Assembly (NCBI GenBank): GCA_963829705.1
Contig: CAWHJN010000005.1
Location: 868,001 to 932,000 of the forward strand
Length of the DNA stretch: 64,000 bases
From: CAWHJN01 sp963829705
GTDB lineage: Bacteria; Bacteroidota; Rhodothermia; Rhodothermales; BA12
Direction: 5' to 3'
Both the position numbers and the translations under genes were made by a program. Within the stretch, counting starts at the first letter, position 1, and each line of letters opens with the position of its first letter. The notes under the pieces were generated by a model. It ran no database searches. It was not told the DNA's origin and saw nothing but the letters and a program-made list of their open reading frames with translations. This document shows, piece by piece, positions 44,388 to 53,313 of the stretch.

Positions 44388-44388
44388 C
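44359..44388 (-). repeat. Right terminal inverted repeat, encoding the nuclease C-terminus
   Basis: Exact reverse complement of 44037-44066. In the nuclease frame it reads LHGSPPSRG and then the TGA stop (44385-44387). Confidence 0.92.
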
Positions 44389-44466
44389 GAAATCAGGGCA
44401 TATGCTTGTGCCTGGCTCGTCCCGCTCCACCTCGTCATACCGTTCACGCCTCCACTTTACAGTCCA

Positions 44467-44571
44467 GTCATTCCCGCGTAGGCGGGAAGCCAGCCGCTGG
44501 TTCGGCGTGGGCTGCCAGAAAGCCCCCGCCGCCTAGGACGGCGACTGGGCCCCCGCCTGCGCGGGGGCGAC
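44467..44571. repeat. Nuclease-less inverted pair of the same repeat family
   Basis: A left-type end (44467-44493, GTCATTCCCGCGTAGGCGGG...) faces a diverged right-type end (44546-44571, ...CCCCGCCTGCGCGGGGGCGAC). Only about 50 nt lie between, with a small GCCG/CGGC hairpin and no ORF. The shape is that of a short non-autonomous derivative sitting 78 nt from the full element. Confidence 0.65.
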
Positions 44572-44598
44572 CGCATAGAGACCCTGTTTTCAACTCAT

Positions 44599-45717
44599 AT
44601 GACACCCACCACCGAACTCGCGCCCATTCCCATCCTCGACCTCAACCCCGAGATCGACGCGCTGTGGGATGACCTCAACGCCGCCCTCCAGCGGGTGCTG
44701 CGGGAGAACCACTTTATCATGGGGCCGGACGTGAAGGCGTTCGAAGACGAAGTGGCTGCCCACCTCGGCACCAAACACGCCCTCGGCCTCAACAGCGGCA
44801 CCGACGCGCTCGTGATCGGGCTGCGGGCCCTCGGCGTGGGGCCGGGCGACGAGGTCATCACGACGCCCTTCTCCTTTTTCGCGACGGCGGAAAGCATCAG
44901 CCTGCTCGGCGCGCGGCCCGTGTTCGTGGACGTGGAGCTGGGTTCGTACAACATCGACCCCTCGAAGATCGAGGCGGCCATCACCGACAAGACGAAGGCC
45001 ATCGTGCCCGTCCACCTCTTCGGGCGGCCTGCGGACATGGAGGCCATTCTGGAGATCGCCGGGAAGCACGGGCTGAAGGTGCTCGAAGACTGCGCGCAGT
45101 CGTTCGGCGCGACGTACGGCGAGAAGCAGACGGGCACGCTCGGGCACGTGGGCGCGTACTCGTTCTTCCCGTCGAAAAACCTCGGCGCGTACGGCGACGG
45201 CGGCCTGCTGGTGACGGACGACGACGACGTGGCCCTCGAAGCGCGCAAGCTGCGGGCGCACGGGTCGATCAAGAAGTACCACAACGAAACCGTCGGCTAC
45301 AACAGCCGCCTCGACACCATGCAGGCGGCCATCCTGCGGGTGAAGCTGCCGCACCTGGAGGGCTACAACGAAAACCGGCGGCGCGTGGCGCAGCGCTACA
45401 ACGACGCATTGCAGGACGTGGCGGGCCTCGTGGTGCCGGAGGTCGTGGACGGGCACGTGTTCCACCAGTACACGCTGCGGGTGCTCGGCGGGCGGCGCGA
45501 CGCCGTGGCGGAGGCGCTCGCCGCGCAGGGCATCCAGACGATGATCTACTACCCGATCCCGCAGGACAAGCTGCCGGTGTACGCGGGGCAGTACCCGGCC
45601 AACCCCAACAGCGACCGGCTCGCCGACGAAGTCCTCAGCCTGCCCATCTGGCCGCAGATGACGGAGGACGTGCAGGATCGGGTGATTTCCGCTGTGGCTC
45701 TCTGCTGCGCGGTATAA
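44599..45717 (+). CDS. wbpE: UDP-2-acetamido-2-deoxy-3-oxo-glucuronate aminotransferase (WbpE type, DegT/DnrJ/EryC1)
   Basis: A 372-residue PLP sugar aminotransferase: IPILDLNPEIDALWDDLNAAL, HALGLNSGTDALVIGLRALG, VPVHLFGRPADM, EDCAQSFGATYG, and the PLP Lys in YSFFPSKNLGAYGDGG. It has the SFFPSKNLGAYGD form of the WbpE/WlbC branch rather than the SFNGNK form of PglE-like enzymes (see 54801). It transaminates C3 of the WbpB product. It lies at the left edge of the low-GC block and is itself high-GC. Confidence 0.92.
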   Translation: MTPTTELAPIPILDLNPEIDALWDDLNAALQRVLRENHFIMGPDVKAFEDEVAAHLGTKHALGLNSGTDALVIGLRALGVGPGDEVITTPFSFFATAESISLLGARPVFVDVELGSYNIDPSKIEAAITDKTKAIVPVHLFGRPADMEAILEIAGKHGLKVLEDCAQSFGATYGEKQTGTLGHVGAYSFFPSKNLGAYGDGGLLVTDDDDVALEARKLRAHGSIKKYHNETVGYNSRLDTMQAAILRVKLPHLEGYNENRRRVAQRYNDALQDVAGLVVPEVVDGHVFHQYTLRVLGGRRDAVAEALAAQGIQTMIYYPIPQDKLPVYAGQYPANPNSDRLADEVLSLPIWPQMTEDVQDRVISAVALCCAV

Positions 45718-45732
45718 CGTCGTAGAGAGGTC

Positions 45733-47195
45733 ATGTCCGCGACTGAACAAATGACGCCTAAAAGCGGGCAGGGCAATTTTATGCGGAGCGCCGGAGTGCT
45801 AGCCGGTGGGACTGCTTTGTCTCAGGTGGTAGCTCTGGCAGCGACTCCGTTGCTGACGAGAATGTTCGTCCCAGCGGACTTTGGGCTGCTGGCCGTGTTT
45901 GTCTCGCTGGTTTCGATTGTACTGGTACCAGCGTCTCTACGATATGAACAAGCGATTCCAGTTCCGAAGGAAAACAGGGATGCTGCACAGCTTGTCTTGT
46001 TGGGGTTGCTACTGGTTTCTCTGACGACTGCTGTTCTTGCAATGGTGCTCGCAATAGGGGATGAAAACCTGTTCAGTTTGATAGATAATACACAGCTGTA
46101 TTCATTGCGGTGGCTTCTGCTGCCTGCGCTCTTTGGCGCTGGTATCTATCAGGTGCTGAACTGTTACGCTATCCGTGTAGGAGCATTCGGGATAATTGCG
46201 AGGACAAGAGTCAGCAAGAACGTTTCTATGCTGGTGACGCAGTTGGGTCTGGGCGCGGCAGGGGTTGGGGGGGTGAGCTTGATTTTTGGGGAGATTGTAA
46301 ATCGGATGATGGGAATGGGTGTTCTGGCGCGTCTTACTTGGGTTCAGGTGCGGGCAGACGTCGGAGAGACGACCAAATCCGATCTCATAAATATCGCCAA
46401 GCGATATTGGCGTTTTCCGGCTCTATCGGCTCCCTCGGCGCTGGTCAACGTTGCTGGTTTTCAGCTACCAGTGATTCTGTTGGCTAATTGGTTTGGAGGA
46501 GCAGTGGTAGGGTGGTTTGCTCTTAGCCTGAGAGTGCTTCAAGCTCCCGTCGCGTTAGTGGGGCAAGCAGTGGGACAGGTCTTTTTCTCGCAGGCCGGAG
46601 AACACCACAGAAGCGGGAATTTGCCCGATCAGGTAAACGATGTGACGACTCTCCTGATTTGCGTCGGCATTGGTCCGGCCTTGTTTGTAGCCGTGTCAGG
46701 TGGCGATGTGTTTGCGTGGGTGTTCGGAGCCGAATGGGGAATGGCAGGCCAGTATAGCCAGTGGCTGATTCCTTGGCTTTTCCTGACTTTCGTTACATCC
46801 CCTCGTCGACCCTTGTATTCGTGATTGAGAGACAGGGTATTGAGTTGGCCTTTCAATCGATGCTCGTCCTGTTTAGGATAGGAGCCCTTCTGGTAGGTTA
46901 TGCTGTGGGTTCCAGCAACGTAGCCATCATGGTATTCAGTTGCGTGAGCGCAGCGATATGGGCAGTGTATCTGATCTGGTTGCTACGTGCATCAGGAGCA
47001 AGCTCAGGCACCATAGCAAGAAGGGCAGGGCCAGCTATCGGGATCTCAATGATGGCCGTAGTGCCATTTGTACTAGCGAAACTGACCAGTGCCTCGGAGA
47101 CTTTAGTTGTAGCAGGAGCAGCAACAAGTTTCGTGTTCGTACTGATGCTTTCCCTGACAGTCGTTCGGCGTGCCTGGCGGACCATGAAGACCTGA
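45733..47195 (+). CDS. wzx: Polysaccharide flippase (Wzx-like, MATE/MOP superfamily), frameshifted
   Basis: A membrane protein of about 487 residues with 12-14 helices; the N-terminus SAGVLAGGTALSQVVALAATPLLTRMF and FGLLAVFVSLVSIVLVPASLRYE are typical of flippases that move lipid-linked repeat units across the inner membrane. The frame shifts near 46797-46805: LTFVTSP continues as STLVFVIERQGIELAFQ one frame over; length 3n+2 implies one missing base. GC content drops clearly here compared with wbpE, marking the start of the foreign block. Confidence 0.88.
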
Positions 47196-47202
47196 ATCCA
47201 TT

Positions 47203-48510
47203 ATGAGCAGATTTCTCTTCGAAGCTGCGTGCTTTGTCAAGCGACCTGAAATTCTTCGGGCCTATAAAGAGGCTGTAGACCACCTGACGTGGTCTCGAGA
47301 GCGGTTAGCTGAGTATCAAGTTCGGCTACTACGCGAGTATTTGATTTATTGTAGCGAGAACATTGAGTATTACACCAAGCTATTTCGCGAGATAGGGTTC
47401 GATCCAACAGCAGTACGAGACGCATCAGACCTTGCCGCCTTGCCGCTATTGACCAAAGATCTGATCCGGGCGAACCCAGATCAGTTTTTTCCCAAACAAG
47501 CTAGAGCATTCACATCAGGCTCTACAGGGGGCTCTACAGGACAGCCTCTTAAGTACAGAATGTCGTTTGGCGACTCTGCGTGGAGTATGGCGCTGCTCTT
47601 ACGCGGGTGGGGCTATGCTGGGTACAAACCGGGTGATAGGATGGCGGTAGTAGCAGGGGCGTCATTAACGTCCAAGTCGCCGTCGATGGGGCAAGTGGTG
47701 AAGGATTATATGATGAACATTGATCACTACTCCAGCTACGGGATGGATGAGGATGATATGATGGGCTACTTAGGAAAGATAGAAAAATCGGACACTTTAT
47801 TCTTGCGAGGCTACGCGACGGCTTTATATAGACTGGCGCTGGTGTCTAAAGAGCGAGGGAAGAGGCTACGCCAGTTAAGAGCGGTCTTCTCTACCGCAGA
47901 AGTCCTGAGTTTACCCCAGCGTGCTGTAATAGAAGACGAGTTCGGGGTCAAGGTGTACGATAACTATGGCCTGAATGATGGTGGAGTTAGTGCATTCGAA
48001 TGTGAAGATGGTAATGGCATGCACATAGATTATGAGAGAGGAGTATTGGAAGTGGTAGACGATAATAACTTACCTATTAAAGATGGAGTTGGGAAAATTC
48101 TGGCCACTAGTATTCGTAACAGGGCGATGGCTTTCGTTAGATATGACACTGGTGACATGGGTGAGATAAGTAGCGAAGTTTGTTCATGTGGATTAAAAAG
48201 TTTCATTCTGAAAAGGGTTTTAGGCCGCACGACTCAAGAGTTGATATTGAATGGCAAATCAGTGGGCAGCCCTGTATTTACTGTTCTTATGGGCAAAACA
48301 AAAGTGAACCAATATAGAATCAGGCAAGTGGGCCCCTCTGATCTTAATATTGAAATATCCAGCGATAGTAAAATAGGCACCGACGACAAGGTTTTCATAG
48401 CGAGATCGTTAGAAGAGCATCTAGGAAAGTTAAATGTTAAATTTAGTCATGTGGATTTTGCGAGCGAAATAAACAACAATAAGCACCAGTTTATAATTAA
48501 GGACTTCTGA
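47203..48510 (+). CDS. CapK/PaaK-like adenylate-forming enzyme
   Basis: A 435-residue protein of the phenylacetate-CoA ligase-like (PaaK/CapK, coenzyme F390 synthetase) branch of the ANL superfamily. The P-loop is TSGSTGGSTGQPLKY, followed by YDNYGLNDGG (A5 region) and VRYDTGDMGEISSEVCSCGL (A7 plus a Cys pair), with the C-terminal lid HQFIIKDF. CapK-like proteins occur in capsule loci but their reaction is not settled; acyl or amino-acyl decoration of a sugar is possible. It sits between wzx and wzy, shares their low GC, and is 8 nt from the former and 4 nt from the latter. Confidence 0.85.
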   Translation: MSRFLFEAACFVKRPEILRAYKEAVDHLTWSRERLAEYQVRLLREYLIYCSENIEYYTKLFREIGFDPTAVRDASDLAALPLLTKDLIRANPDQFFPKQARAFTSGSTGGSTGQPLKYRMSFGDSAWSMALLLRGWGYAGYKPGDRMAVVAGASLTSKSPSMGQVVKDYMMNIDHYSSYGMDEDDMMGYLGKIEKSDTLFLRGYATALYRLALVSKERGKRLRQLRAVFSTAEVLSLPQRAVIEDEFGVKVYDNYGLNDGGVSAFECEDGNGMHIDYERGVLEVVDDNNLPIKDGVGKILATSIRNRAMAFVRYDTGDMGEISSEVCSCGLKSFILKRVLGRTTQELILNGKSVGSPVFTVLMGKTKVNQYRIRQVGPSDLNIEISSDSKIGTDDKVFIARSLEEHLGKLNVKFSHVDFASEINNNKHQFIIKDF

Positions 48511-48514
48511 TAAT

Positions 48515-49870
48515 ATGAAAAAAGCTAAATTGATAAGGATTGGTTCTAATTTGATATTTGCTATCATACAATATTTAATACTTATTTATGTTAATTATGT
48601 TTTTGTTGGTAAGATTTTCGCTTACGAATTTACATTCATTAAACCCACATTTGAGTCGCTATCGTCTGGCTTAACGTCTCTTGTTATATGCTACGTGCTA
48701 GTATTTATGTCAGACATAAGGCCATATATGCCTAGCAGATACGTAATACATATATTATACATATTTCTACTGATTCCATTTTGCAGCTTCTATGCCGTAT
48801 CAGATATACCATTGTGGAATTTGGTATATGTATCAGTTGGTTTCTCGACATTCGCTTTTGTGGCAAGAAGAGGTGCAAATATAAAGATTTATAAACCTGC
48901 TTCGAGTGTGGTTAGCCTTTTGCTGGCAATTGCTGCGTGTGCTACCATCTACCTTTATGTCGGATTGGCTCTGAAGGGAGGGGTAGCCAGATTTAACTTG
49001 AGCCTTACTGAGGTCTATGAGGCTAGAGCAGATTATGTGAATCAGGGACGTATTCCACTGTCCGGATATCTGGTTTCGTGGCAGGGCAATGTCCTTAACA
49101 TGGGTTTGCTAACATTTGGACTCTACAGGAAAAGCAGAAATATGGTTTTGATCGCACTGTTTCTACAGCTAGCATTATTTGCACTTACCAGCTTTAAGAG
49201 TTTCATTTTGGGACCGTTCTTAGTATTAGCCGTCTACAAATACGTTAAAAGTGAGGACTTTGGTAGGTTTATGCTAATAGGATCATCTGTGTTGATAGTG
49301 TTGTTTTACATATACTATCTAATATCAAGCGACCCTGTGTTGCCTGCAATATTTATTAGAAGGATGTACGATGTTCCTTCGCTTCTGCATTCTTACTACA
49401 TGGACTTTTTCTCTTCGAGCGAAAAAATAAAGCTTTCTAACTCAATATTTTCTTGGATTTTCAAGTACCCATATAATATGCCGGTGACAAGAGTCATTTC
49501 ATGGAGATACTTTGGATCGGATTTCGGGCCCAATGTTGGTTTTATCGGAGATGCCTTCGCTCACTTTGGTTTAGTGGGAATAATAATTTTTTCCGCAGCA
49601 CTTGGTTTTGTTGTTAAAATGATAGATATAATGTCGAAGGATGTACCCGTATCTATTTCCGTGGGCGTGTCGGCATTACCTGCTATGTCTCTTGTGAATT
49701 CTGCATTTCTAACTATGCTGACGCATGGGATGTTGCTATCATTTTTGATGATATGGTGCTTCAGGTGGTATTTTATAGACAGATCGTGCAGGCGGCATGA
49801 ATGCAGTTTGTCATCTCTCGACAGTTCACCCGATCAGCGATGTACGCATCTTCCACAAGGAAAGCTGTAG
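48515..49870 (+). CDS. wzy: O-antigen/oligosaccharide repeat-unit polymerase (Wzy-like)
   Basis: A 451-residue protein with about 12 hydrophobic helices and a large periplasmic loop (SDPVLPAIFIRRMYDVPSLL to GFIGDAFAHFGLVGII). That loop carries the GDAFAHFG...G pattern seen in O-antigen polymerases of the oligosaccharide-repeat type. It is the most AT-rich gene in the window. Its last 25 residues (HECSLSSLDSSPDQRC...) are read out of frame from the next gene's first 74 nt and look unlike membrane protein sequence, so the native stop seems to have been lost at a recombination junction. Confidence 0.85.
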   Translation: MKKAKLIRIGSNLIFAIIQYLILIYVNYVFVGKIFAYEFTFIKPTFESLSSGLTSLVICYVLVFMSDIRPYMPSRYVIHILYIFLLIPFCSFYAVSDIPLWNLVYVSVGFSTFAFVARRGANIKIYKPASSVVSLLLAIAACATIYLYVGLALKGGVARFNLSLTEVYEARADYVNQGRIPLSGYLVSWQGNVLNMGLLTFGLYRKSRNMVLIALFLQLALFALTSFKSFILGPFLVLAVYKYVKSEDFGRFMLIGSSVLIVLFYIYYLISSDPVLPAIFIRRMYDVPSLLHSYYMDFFSSSEKIKLSNSIFSWIFKYPYNMPVTRVISWRYFGSDFGPNVGFIGDAFAHFGLVGIIIFSAALGFVVKMIDIMSKDVPVSISVGVSALPAMSLVNSAFLTMLTHGMLLSFLMIWCFRWYFIDRSCRRHECSLSSLDSSPDQRCTHLPQGKL

Positions 49871-50909
49871 CCTCGCCGCAGCAGGCTTTGCCGTTTCACT
49901 CATCGCGCAGCCCAGCAAAGACGATCAGCAGGGTGGATGCTCAGGGGTGAGTGTTCACGCGCTCTCGCCACCTCGAAACCGGCTCCAGCGCGTCGTCGGC
50001 ACCTTTGCGGAGTTGCGGCACGAAGCCCTGCGGCGTGATGCGGCCCTGTACCATTTTCACGACCCGGAACTCATCCCGTTGGGACTCGAACTGCGTGCGC
50101 GTGGTAAACACGTCATCTACGACGTACATGAGAACCTTCCCGAAGCCATCCTGAGCAAGCCCTATCTCCCTACCGGAAGCCGCATCCCCATCGCCGCCGG
50201 TGCCTGGGTTGCCGAGCGCGTGATGGCCGCCGCTGCCAGTGCAATCGTCACCGCGACACCCGCCATCTCTCGCCGATTTCCTGCCGCCAAGACGATACCG
50301 GTGCAGAATTACCCGTTGTTGAACGAACTCGAAAGCCCCGCGTCGCGCCCGTTTCGGGAACGGGATCGGACGGTGGTGTATGCGGGCGGCATTTCAGCGA
50401 AGCGTTCCGTTTTCGAGATGGTGCAGGCAATGAGCCTCATTGAGACGGAAGCGCAACTGGTGATGGCCGGAAGGTTTGATCGGGCGGCGACTGAGCAGGA
50501 CGTGCAGGAGGTGCCCGGCTGGGATCGGGTGCGTTTCCTCGGCTGGCAACCGCGTTCCGCTCTGCCAGGACTGCTGGAGAATGCCCGCGCCGGTATCGTG
50601 CTGTTCCACCCGGAGCCGAACCACGTGGAGGCGATGCCGAACAAGCTGTTCGAGTACATGTCGGCTGGTTTGCCGGTGATCGCGTCCGATTTTCCGCTCT
50701 GGCGGCAGATCGTGGAAGGAGCCGGTTGCGGAATGCTGGTCGATCCGCAGGACGCGCGGGCCATCGCCGGTGCCATCGAGTGGATGCTGACGCACCCCGA
50801 CGAAGCAGAGGCAATGGGCCGCAGGGGGCGCGAGGCCGTAGTCAATACGTACAACTGGGACCGCGAAGCCGAGAAACTCATCCAACTCTACCAAAGACTG
50901 CTCGCATGA
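49797..50909 (+). CDS. GT4 family glycosyltransferase
   Basis: A 370-residue GT-B glycosyltransferase. N-terminal HLSTVHPISDVRIFHKESCSLAAAGF, acceptor-side YHFHDPELIPLGLELRARGKHVIYDVHEN, then donor-site VVYAGGISAKRSVFEMVQAM and the EPNHVEAMPNKLFEYMSAGLPVIASDFPLWRQIV signature (EX7E region). No membrane helix; peripheral on the inner membrane. The gene returns to high GC immediately, and its first 74 nt overlap the wzy frame. Its stop overlaps the wbpI start (ATGA). Confidence 0.92.
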   Translation: MNAVCHLSTVHPISDVRIFHKESCSLAAAGFAVSLIAQPSKDDQQGGCSGVSVHALSPPRNRLQRVVGTFAELRHEALRRDAALYHFHDPELIPLGLELRARGKHVIYDVHENLPEAILSKPYLPTGSRIPIAAGAWVAERVMAAAASAIVTATPAISRRFPAAKTIPVQNYPLLNELESPASRPFRERDRTVVYAGGISAKRSVFEMVQAMSLIETEAQLVMAGRFDRAATEQDVQEVPGWDRVRFLGWQPRSALPGLLENARAGIVLFHPEPNHVEAMPNKLFEYMSAGLPVIASDFPLWRQIVEGAGCGMLVDPQDARAIAGAIEWMLTHPDEAEAMGRRGREAVVNTYNWDREAEKLIQLYQRLLA

Positions 50910-52061
50910 AAATCCTCACCATCGTCGGGGCGCGGCCCCAGTTTATCAAGGCCGCCGCCGTCTCCCGCGCCGTCGCGCAGGCGGACGGCGTCGAGGAGTT
51001 GATCGTCCACACCGGCCAGCACTACGATCCGGGCCTGTCGGACGTGTTCTTCGACGAACTCGAAATCCCCGCGCCCGCCTACCACCTCGGCGTCGGCTCG
51101 GGCGGCCACGGCGCGCAGACGGGCGAGATGCTGGCGCGCATCGAGGAGGTCATCCTCGAAGAGCAGCCCCGACTGGGTGCTCGTCTACGGCGACACCAAC
51201 TCGACGCTCGCCGGGGCGCTCGCCGCCGCCAAGCTGCACGTGCCCATCGCGCACGTCGAGGCCGGGCTGCGCTCGTTCAACCGCCGGATGCCCGAGGAGG
51301 TCAACCGCGTCCTCACCGACCACGCCTCCGACCTGCTCTTCACGCCCACCGACACCGCCGACGCGCACCTGCGCCGCGAGGGCATCCCCGACGCCCGCAT
51401 CAAACGCGTCGGCGACGTGATGTTTGACGTGACGCTCTTCTTCGGCGAAAAGGCCGAGCGCGAAAGCGACGTGCTCGACACGCTCGGCCTGCGCGGCACG
51501 GACTACGTGCTTTCCACGATCCACCGCGCCGAAAATACCGACGACGTAGAGCGGCTCCGCGTCGTTTTCGAAGCGCTCGGCGCGCTCAACGCGAGCTGCC
51601 GGTCGTCCTGCCGCTCCACCCGCGCACCCGCGCCGCGCTGCGAACGCACCGGGCTGACGGACTGGGCCGCCCGCCAGGTGCGCCTCGTCGATCCCATCGG
51701 CTACCTCGACATGCTGATGCTCGAACGCCACGCCCGCCTGGTGGCCACCGACTCCGGCGGCGTGCAGAAAGAAGCGTACTTTGCCCGCACGCCCTGCGTG
51801 ACGCTGCGCGACGAGACGGAGTGGACGGAACTGGTGGAACTGGGCTGGAACCGCCTCGCCCCGCCCACCGACACCGACACCGTGATCGGCCACCTGCGAA
51901 ACGGCCTGGCCTCCGCCCCCGGAGCGAACGCCGAGCCGTACGGACGGGGCGACAGCGCCCACCGCATCGTCTCCGAACTCACCCGCATGTCCACCCCGCA
52001 TGACGCTGCCTATGCTCACCACGAACCCCTGATCCAGTCATTCCCGTCTTCGTGGGGATGA
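50906..52061 (+). CDS. wbpI: UDP-GlcNAc3NAcA 2-epimerase (WbpI type, WecB family), with apparent indels
   Basis: A non-hydrolysing UDP-sugar 2-epimerase of about 385 residues. Signatures: IVGARPQFIKAAAVSRA, HTGQHYDPGLSDVFFDEL, LGVGSGGHGAQTGEML, VYGDTNSTLAGALAAAKL, HVEAGLRSFNRRMPEEVNR, TDSGGVQKEAYF. The LGVGSG and wbpABDE context favour WbpI over WecB. Three indels are inferred: an extra C in CCCC (51167-51170), then a compensating pair near 51592 and 51642 that garbles a stretch reading ELPVVLPLHPRTRAAL in the neighbouring frame. The last codons (IQSFPSSWG) come from a GTCAT-type repeat at 52037, which supplies the stop. Confidence 0.88.
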
Positions 52062-52062
52062 C
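52037..52062. repeat. Solitary repeat of the GTCAT family forming the wbpI stop
   Basis: GTCATTCCC (52037-52045) faces GGGGATGAC (52054-52062) around GTCTTCGT. Compared with the right end of the nuclease element the core differs at three positions, each C to T. It overlaps the last eight codons and stop of wbpI. Confidence 0.75.
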
Positions 52063-52089
52063 GGTATAGTAGGCCGCCATAGAACAGGC

Positions 52090-53313
52090 ATGAACGTCTG
52101 GCTCATCAACCACTTCGCCATCCCGCCCACGCGCGCGGGAGGGACGCGCCATTTCACGCTGGCTCGCGAGATGAAGGCGCAGGGCGTGGACGTGACGCTC
52201 GTGGCTTCCAGCGTGGACTACCTCACCCGCACCGACACGCGCGGCGGCGACGAGCCGTACTGGCATGAGGAGATCGACGGCGTGCCGTTCGTGTGGGTGC
52301 GCTCGCCCGAGTACGGCGAGGGCCTGGCCGGGCGGCTGTGGAACATGATGGCCTTCGCGGGGCGCGTGGCGCGCGGCGCGTGGGCGAAGGGTCTGCCCGA
52401 CCCCGACGTGATCGTGGGCTCCAGCCCCAGCCTGTTCGCCGCCTTCGCCGCGTGGTGGCTGGCGCGCAAAAAGGGCGTGCCCTTCGTCCTCGAAATCCGC
52501 GACATCTGGCCGCAGACGCTGCTGGACGTGGGCAACTTCTCGCCGCGCCACCCCGGCATCCGCGCGATGGGCTGGATCGAGAAGCGCCTCTACCGCGACG
52601 CCACCCGCATCGTGACGCTGCTGCCGCAGGCGGCGGGCCACATCGAAGGGGTGGTGCCGGGAGCCGGGAAAAAAGTCGTGTGGGTGCCCAACGGCGTGGA
52701 CGTGCGCCTCGCCCCCGAACCCACCGCGCCCACCGGCGGCGATCCCCTCGTGCTCATGTACACCGGCGCGCACGGATCGGCCAACGGACTCGACACCGTC
52801 CTCGACGCGGCGAAAAAGCTCGCGCCCGAAATCGGGCGGGGCGAAATCAGCTTCCGCCTCGTCGGCGACGGCCCGCACAAGGCGCGGCTCCGGCAGCGGG
52901 TGGAGGAGGAGAACATCCACGGTGTGACCTTCGGCGATCCCGTACCGAAAGCTTCCGTTCACCGCCTGCTCGGCGAGGCCGACGGCTTCATGATGGTGCT
53001 GCGCGACTCGCCCGTGTTTCGCTGGGGCATCAGCCCCAACAAGCTTTTCGACTACCTGCTGGCCGGTCGCCCCGTCCTCTTCGGCGTCAACACGCCGTTC
53101 AACCCCGTCGCCGAAGTCGAGGCCGGGTACGTCGTCCCCTCCGAAGACGCCGACGCCCTCGCCGACGCCATCCGGCAACTCCGCGCCGCGCCGCCGGATG
53201 AGCGCCACGCGATGGGCCAGCGAGGCCGCGCCTACGTCGAAGCCCACCACGACATGCAGAAACTCGCCGGTAGATTCGCCGACGTACTCGAAGAAGCCGT
53301 TCGTGAAACGTAG
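52090..53313 (+). CDS. GT4 family glycosyltransferase (WcaI/WbuB-like)
   Basis: A 407-residue GT-B glycosyltransferase: N-terminal VWLINHFAIPPTRAGGTRHFTLAREM, VIVGSSPSLFAAFAAWWLARKKGVPFVLEIRDIWPQT (WcaI-like IRDIWP), donor site VLMYTGAHGSANGLDTVLDAA and the late SPNKLFDYLLAGRPVLFGV. WbuB/WcaI relatives transfer aminosugars such as L-FucNAc, but the donor cannot be fixed here. It begins 28 nt after the wbpI stop and overlaps the following phosphoglycosyl transferase by 11 nt. Confidence 0.92.
   Translation: MNVWLINHFAIPPTRAGGTRHFTLAREMKAQGVDVTLVASSVDYLTRTDTRGGDEPYWHEEIDGVPFVWVRSPEYGEGLAGRLWNMMAFAGRVARGAWAKGLPDPDVIVGSSPSLFAAFAAWWLARKKGVPFVLEIRDIWPQTLLDVGNFSPRHPGIRAMGWIEKRLYRDATRIVTLLPQAAGHIEGVVPGAGKKVVWVPNGVDVRLAPEPTAPTGGDPLVLMYTGAHGSANGLDTVLDAAKKLAPEIGRGEISFRLVGDGPHKARLRQRVEEENIHGVTFGDPVPKASVHRLLGEADGFMMVLRDSPVFRWGISPNKLFDYLLAGRPVLFGVNTPFNPVAEVEAGYVVPSEDADALADAIRQLRAAPPDERHAMGQRGRAYVEAHHDMQKLAGRFADVLEEAVRET

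Larger units (their letters stand above)
44037..44388 (+). mobile_element. 352-bp GIY-YIG element bounded by perfect 30-bp inverted repeats
   Basis: The left end (44037-44066) and right end (44359-44388) are exact reverse complements over 30 nt. Each end is itself a hairpin (CCCCGC GAAG GCGGGG). The single gene starts at the base after the left repeat and its last ten codons, including TGA, lie inside the right repeat. No transposase is present and no target-site duplication is evident. The ends belong to the very common GTCAT(C/T)CCCGCG... intergenic repeat class. It is inserted between wbpD and wbpE. Confidence 0.8.

Noticed and set aside
44037..44388. CRISPR array or attI/integron site
   Set aside because: Only two repeat copies, in inverted orientation, with a gene between; no spacers and no integrase.
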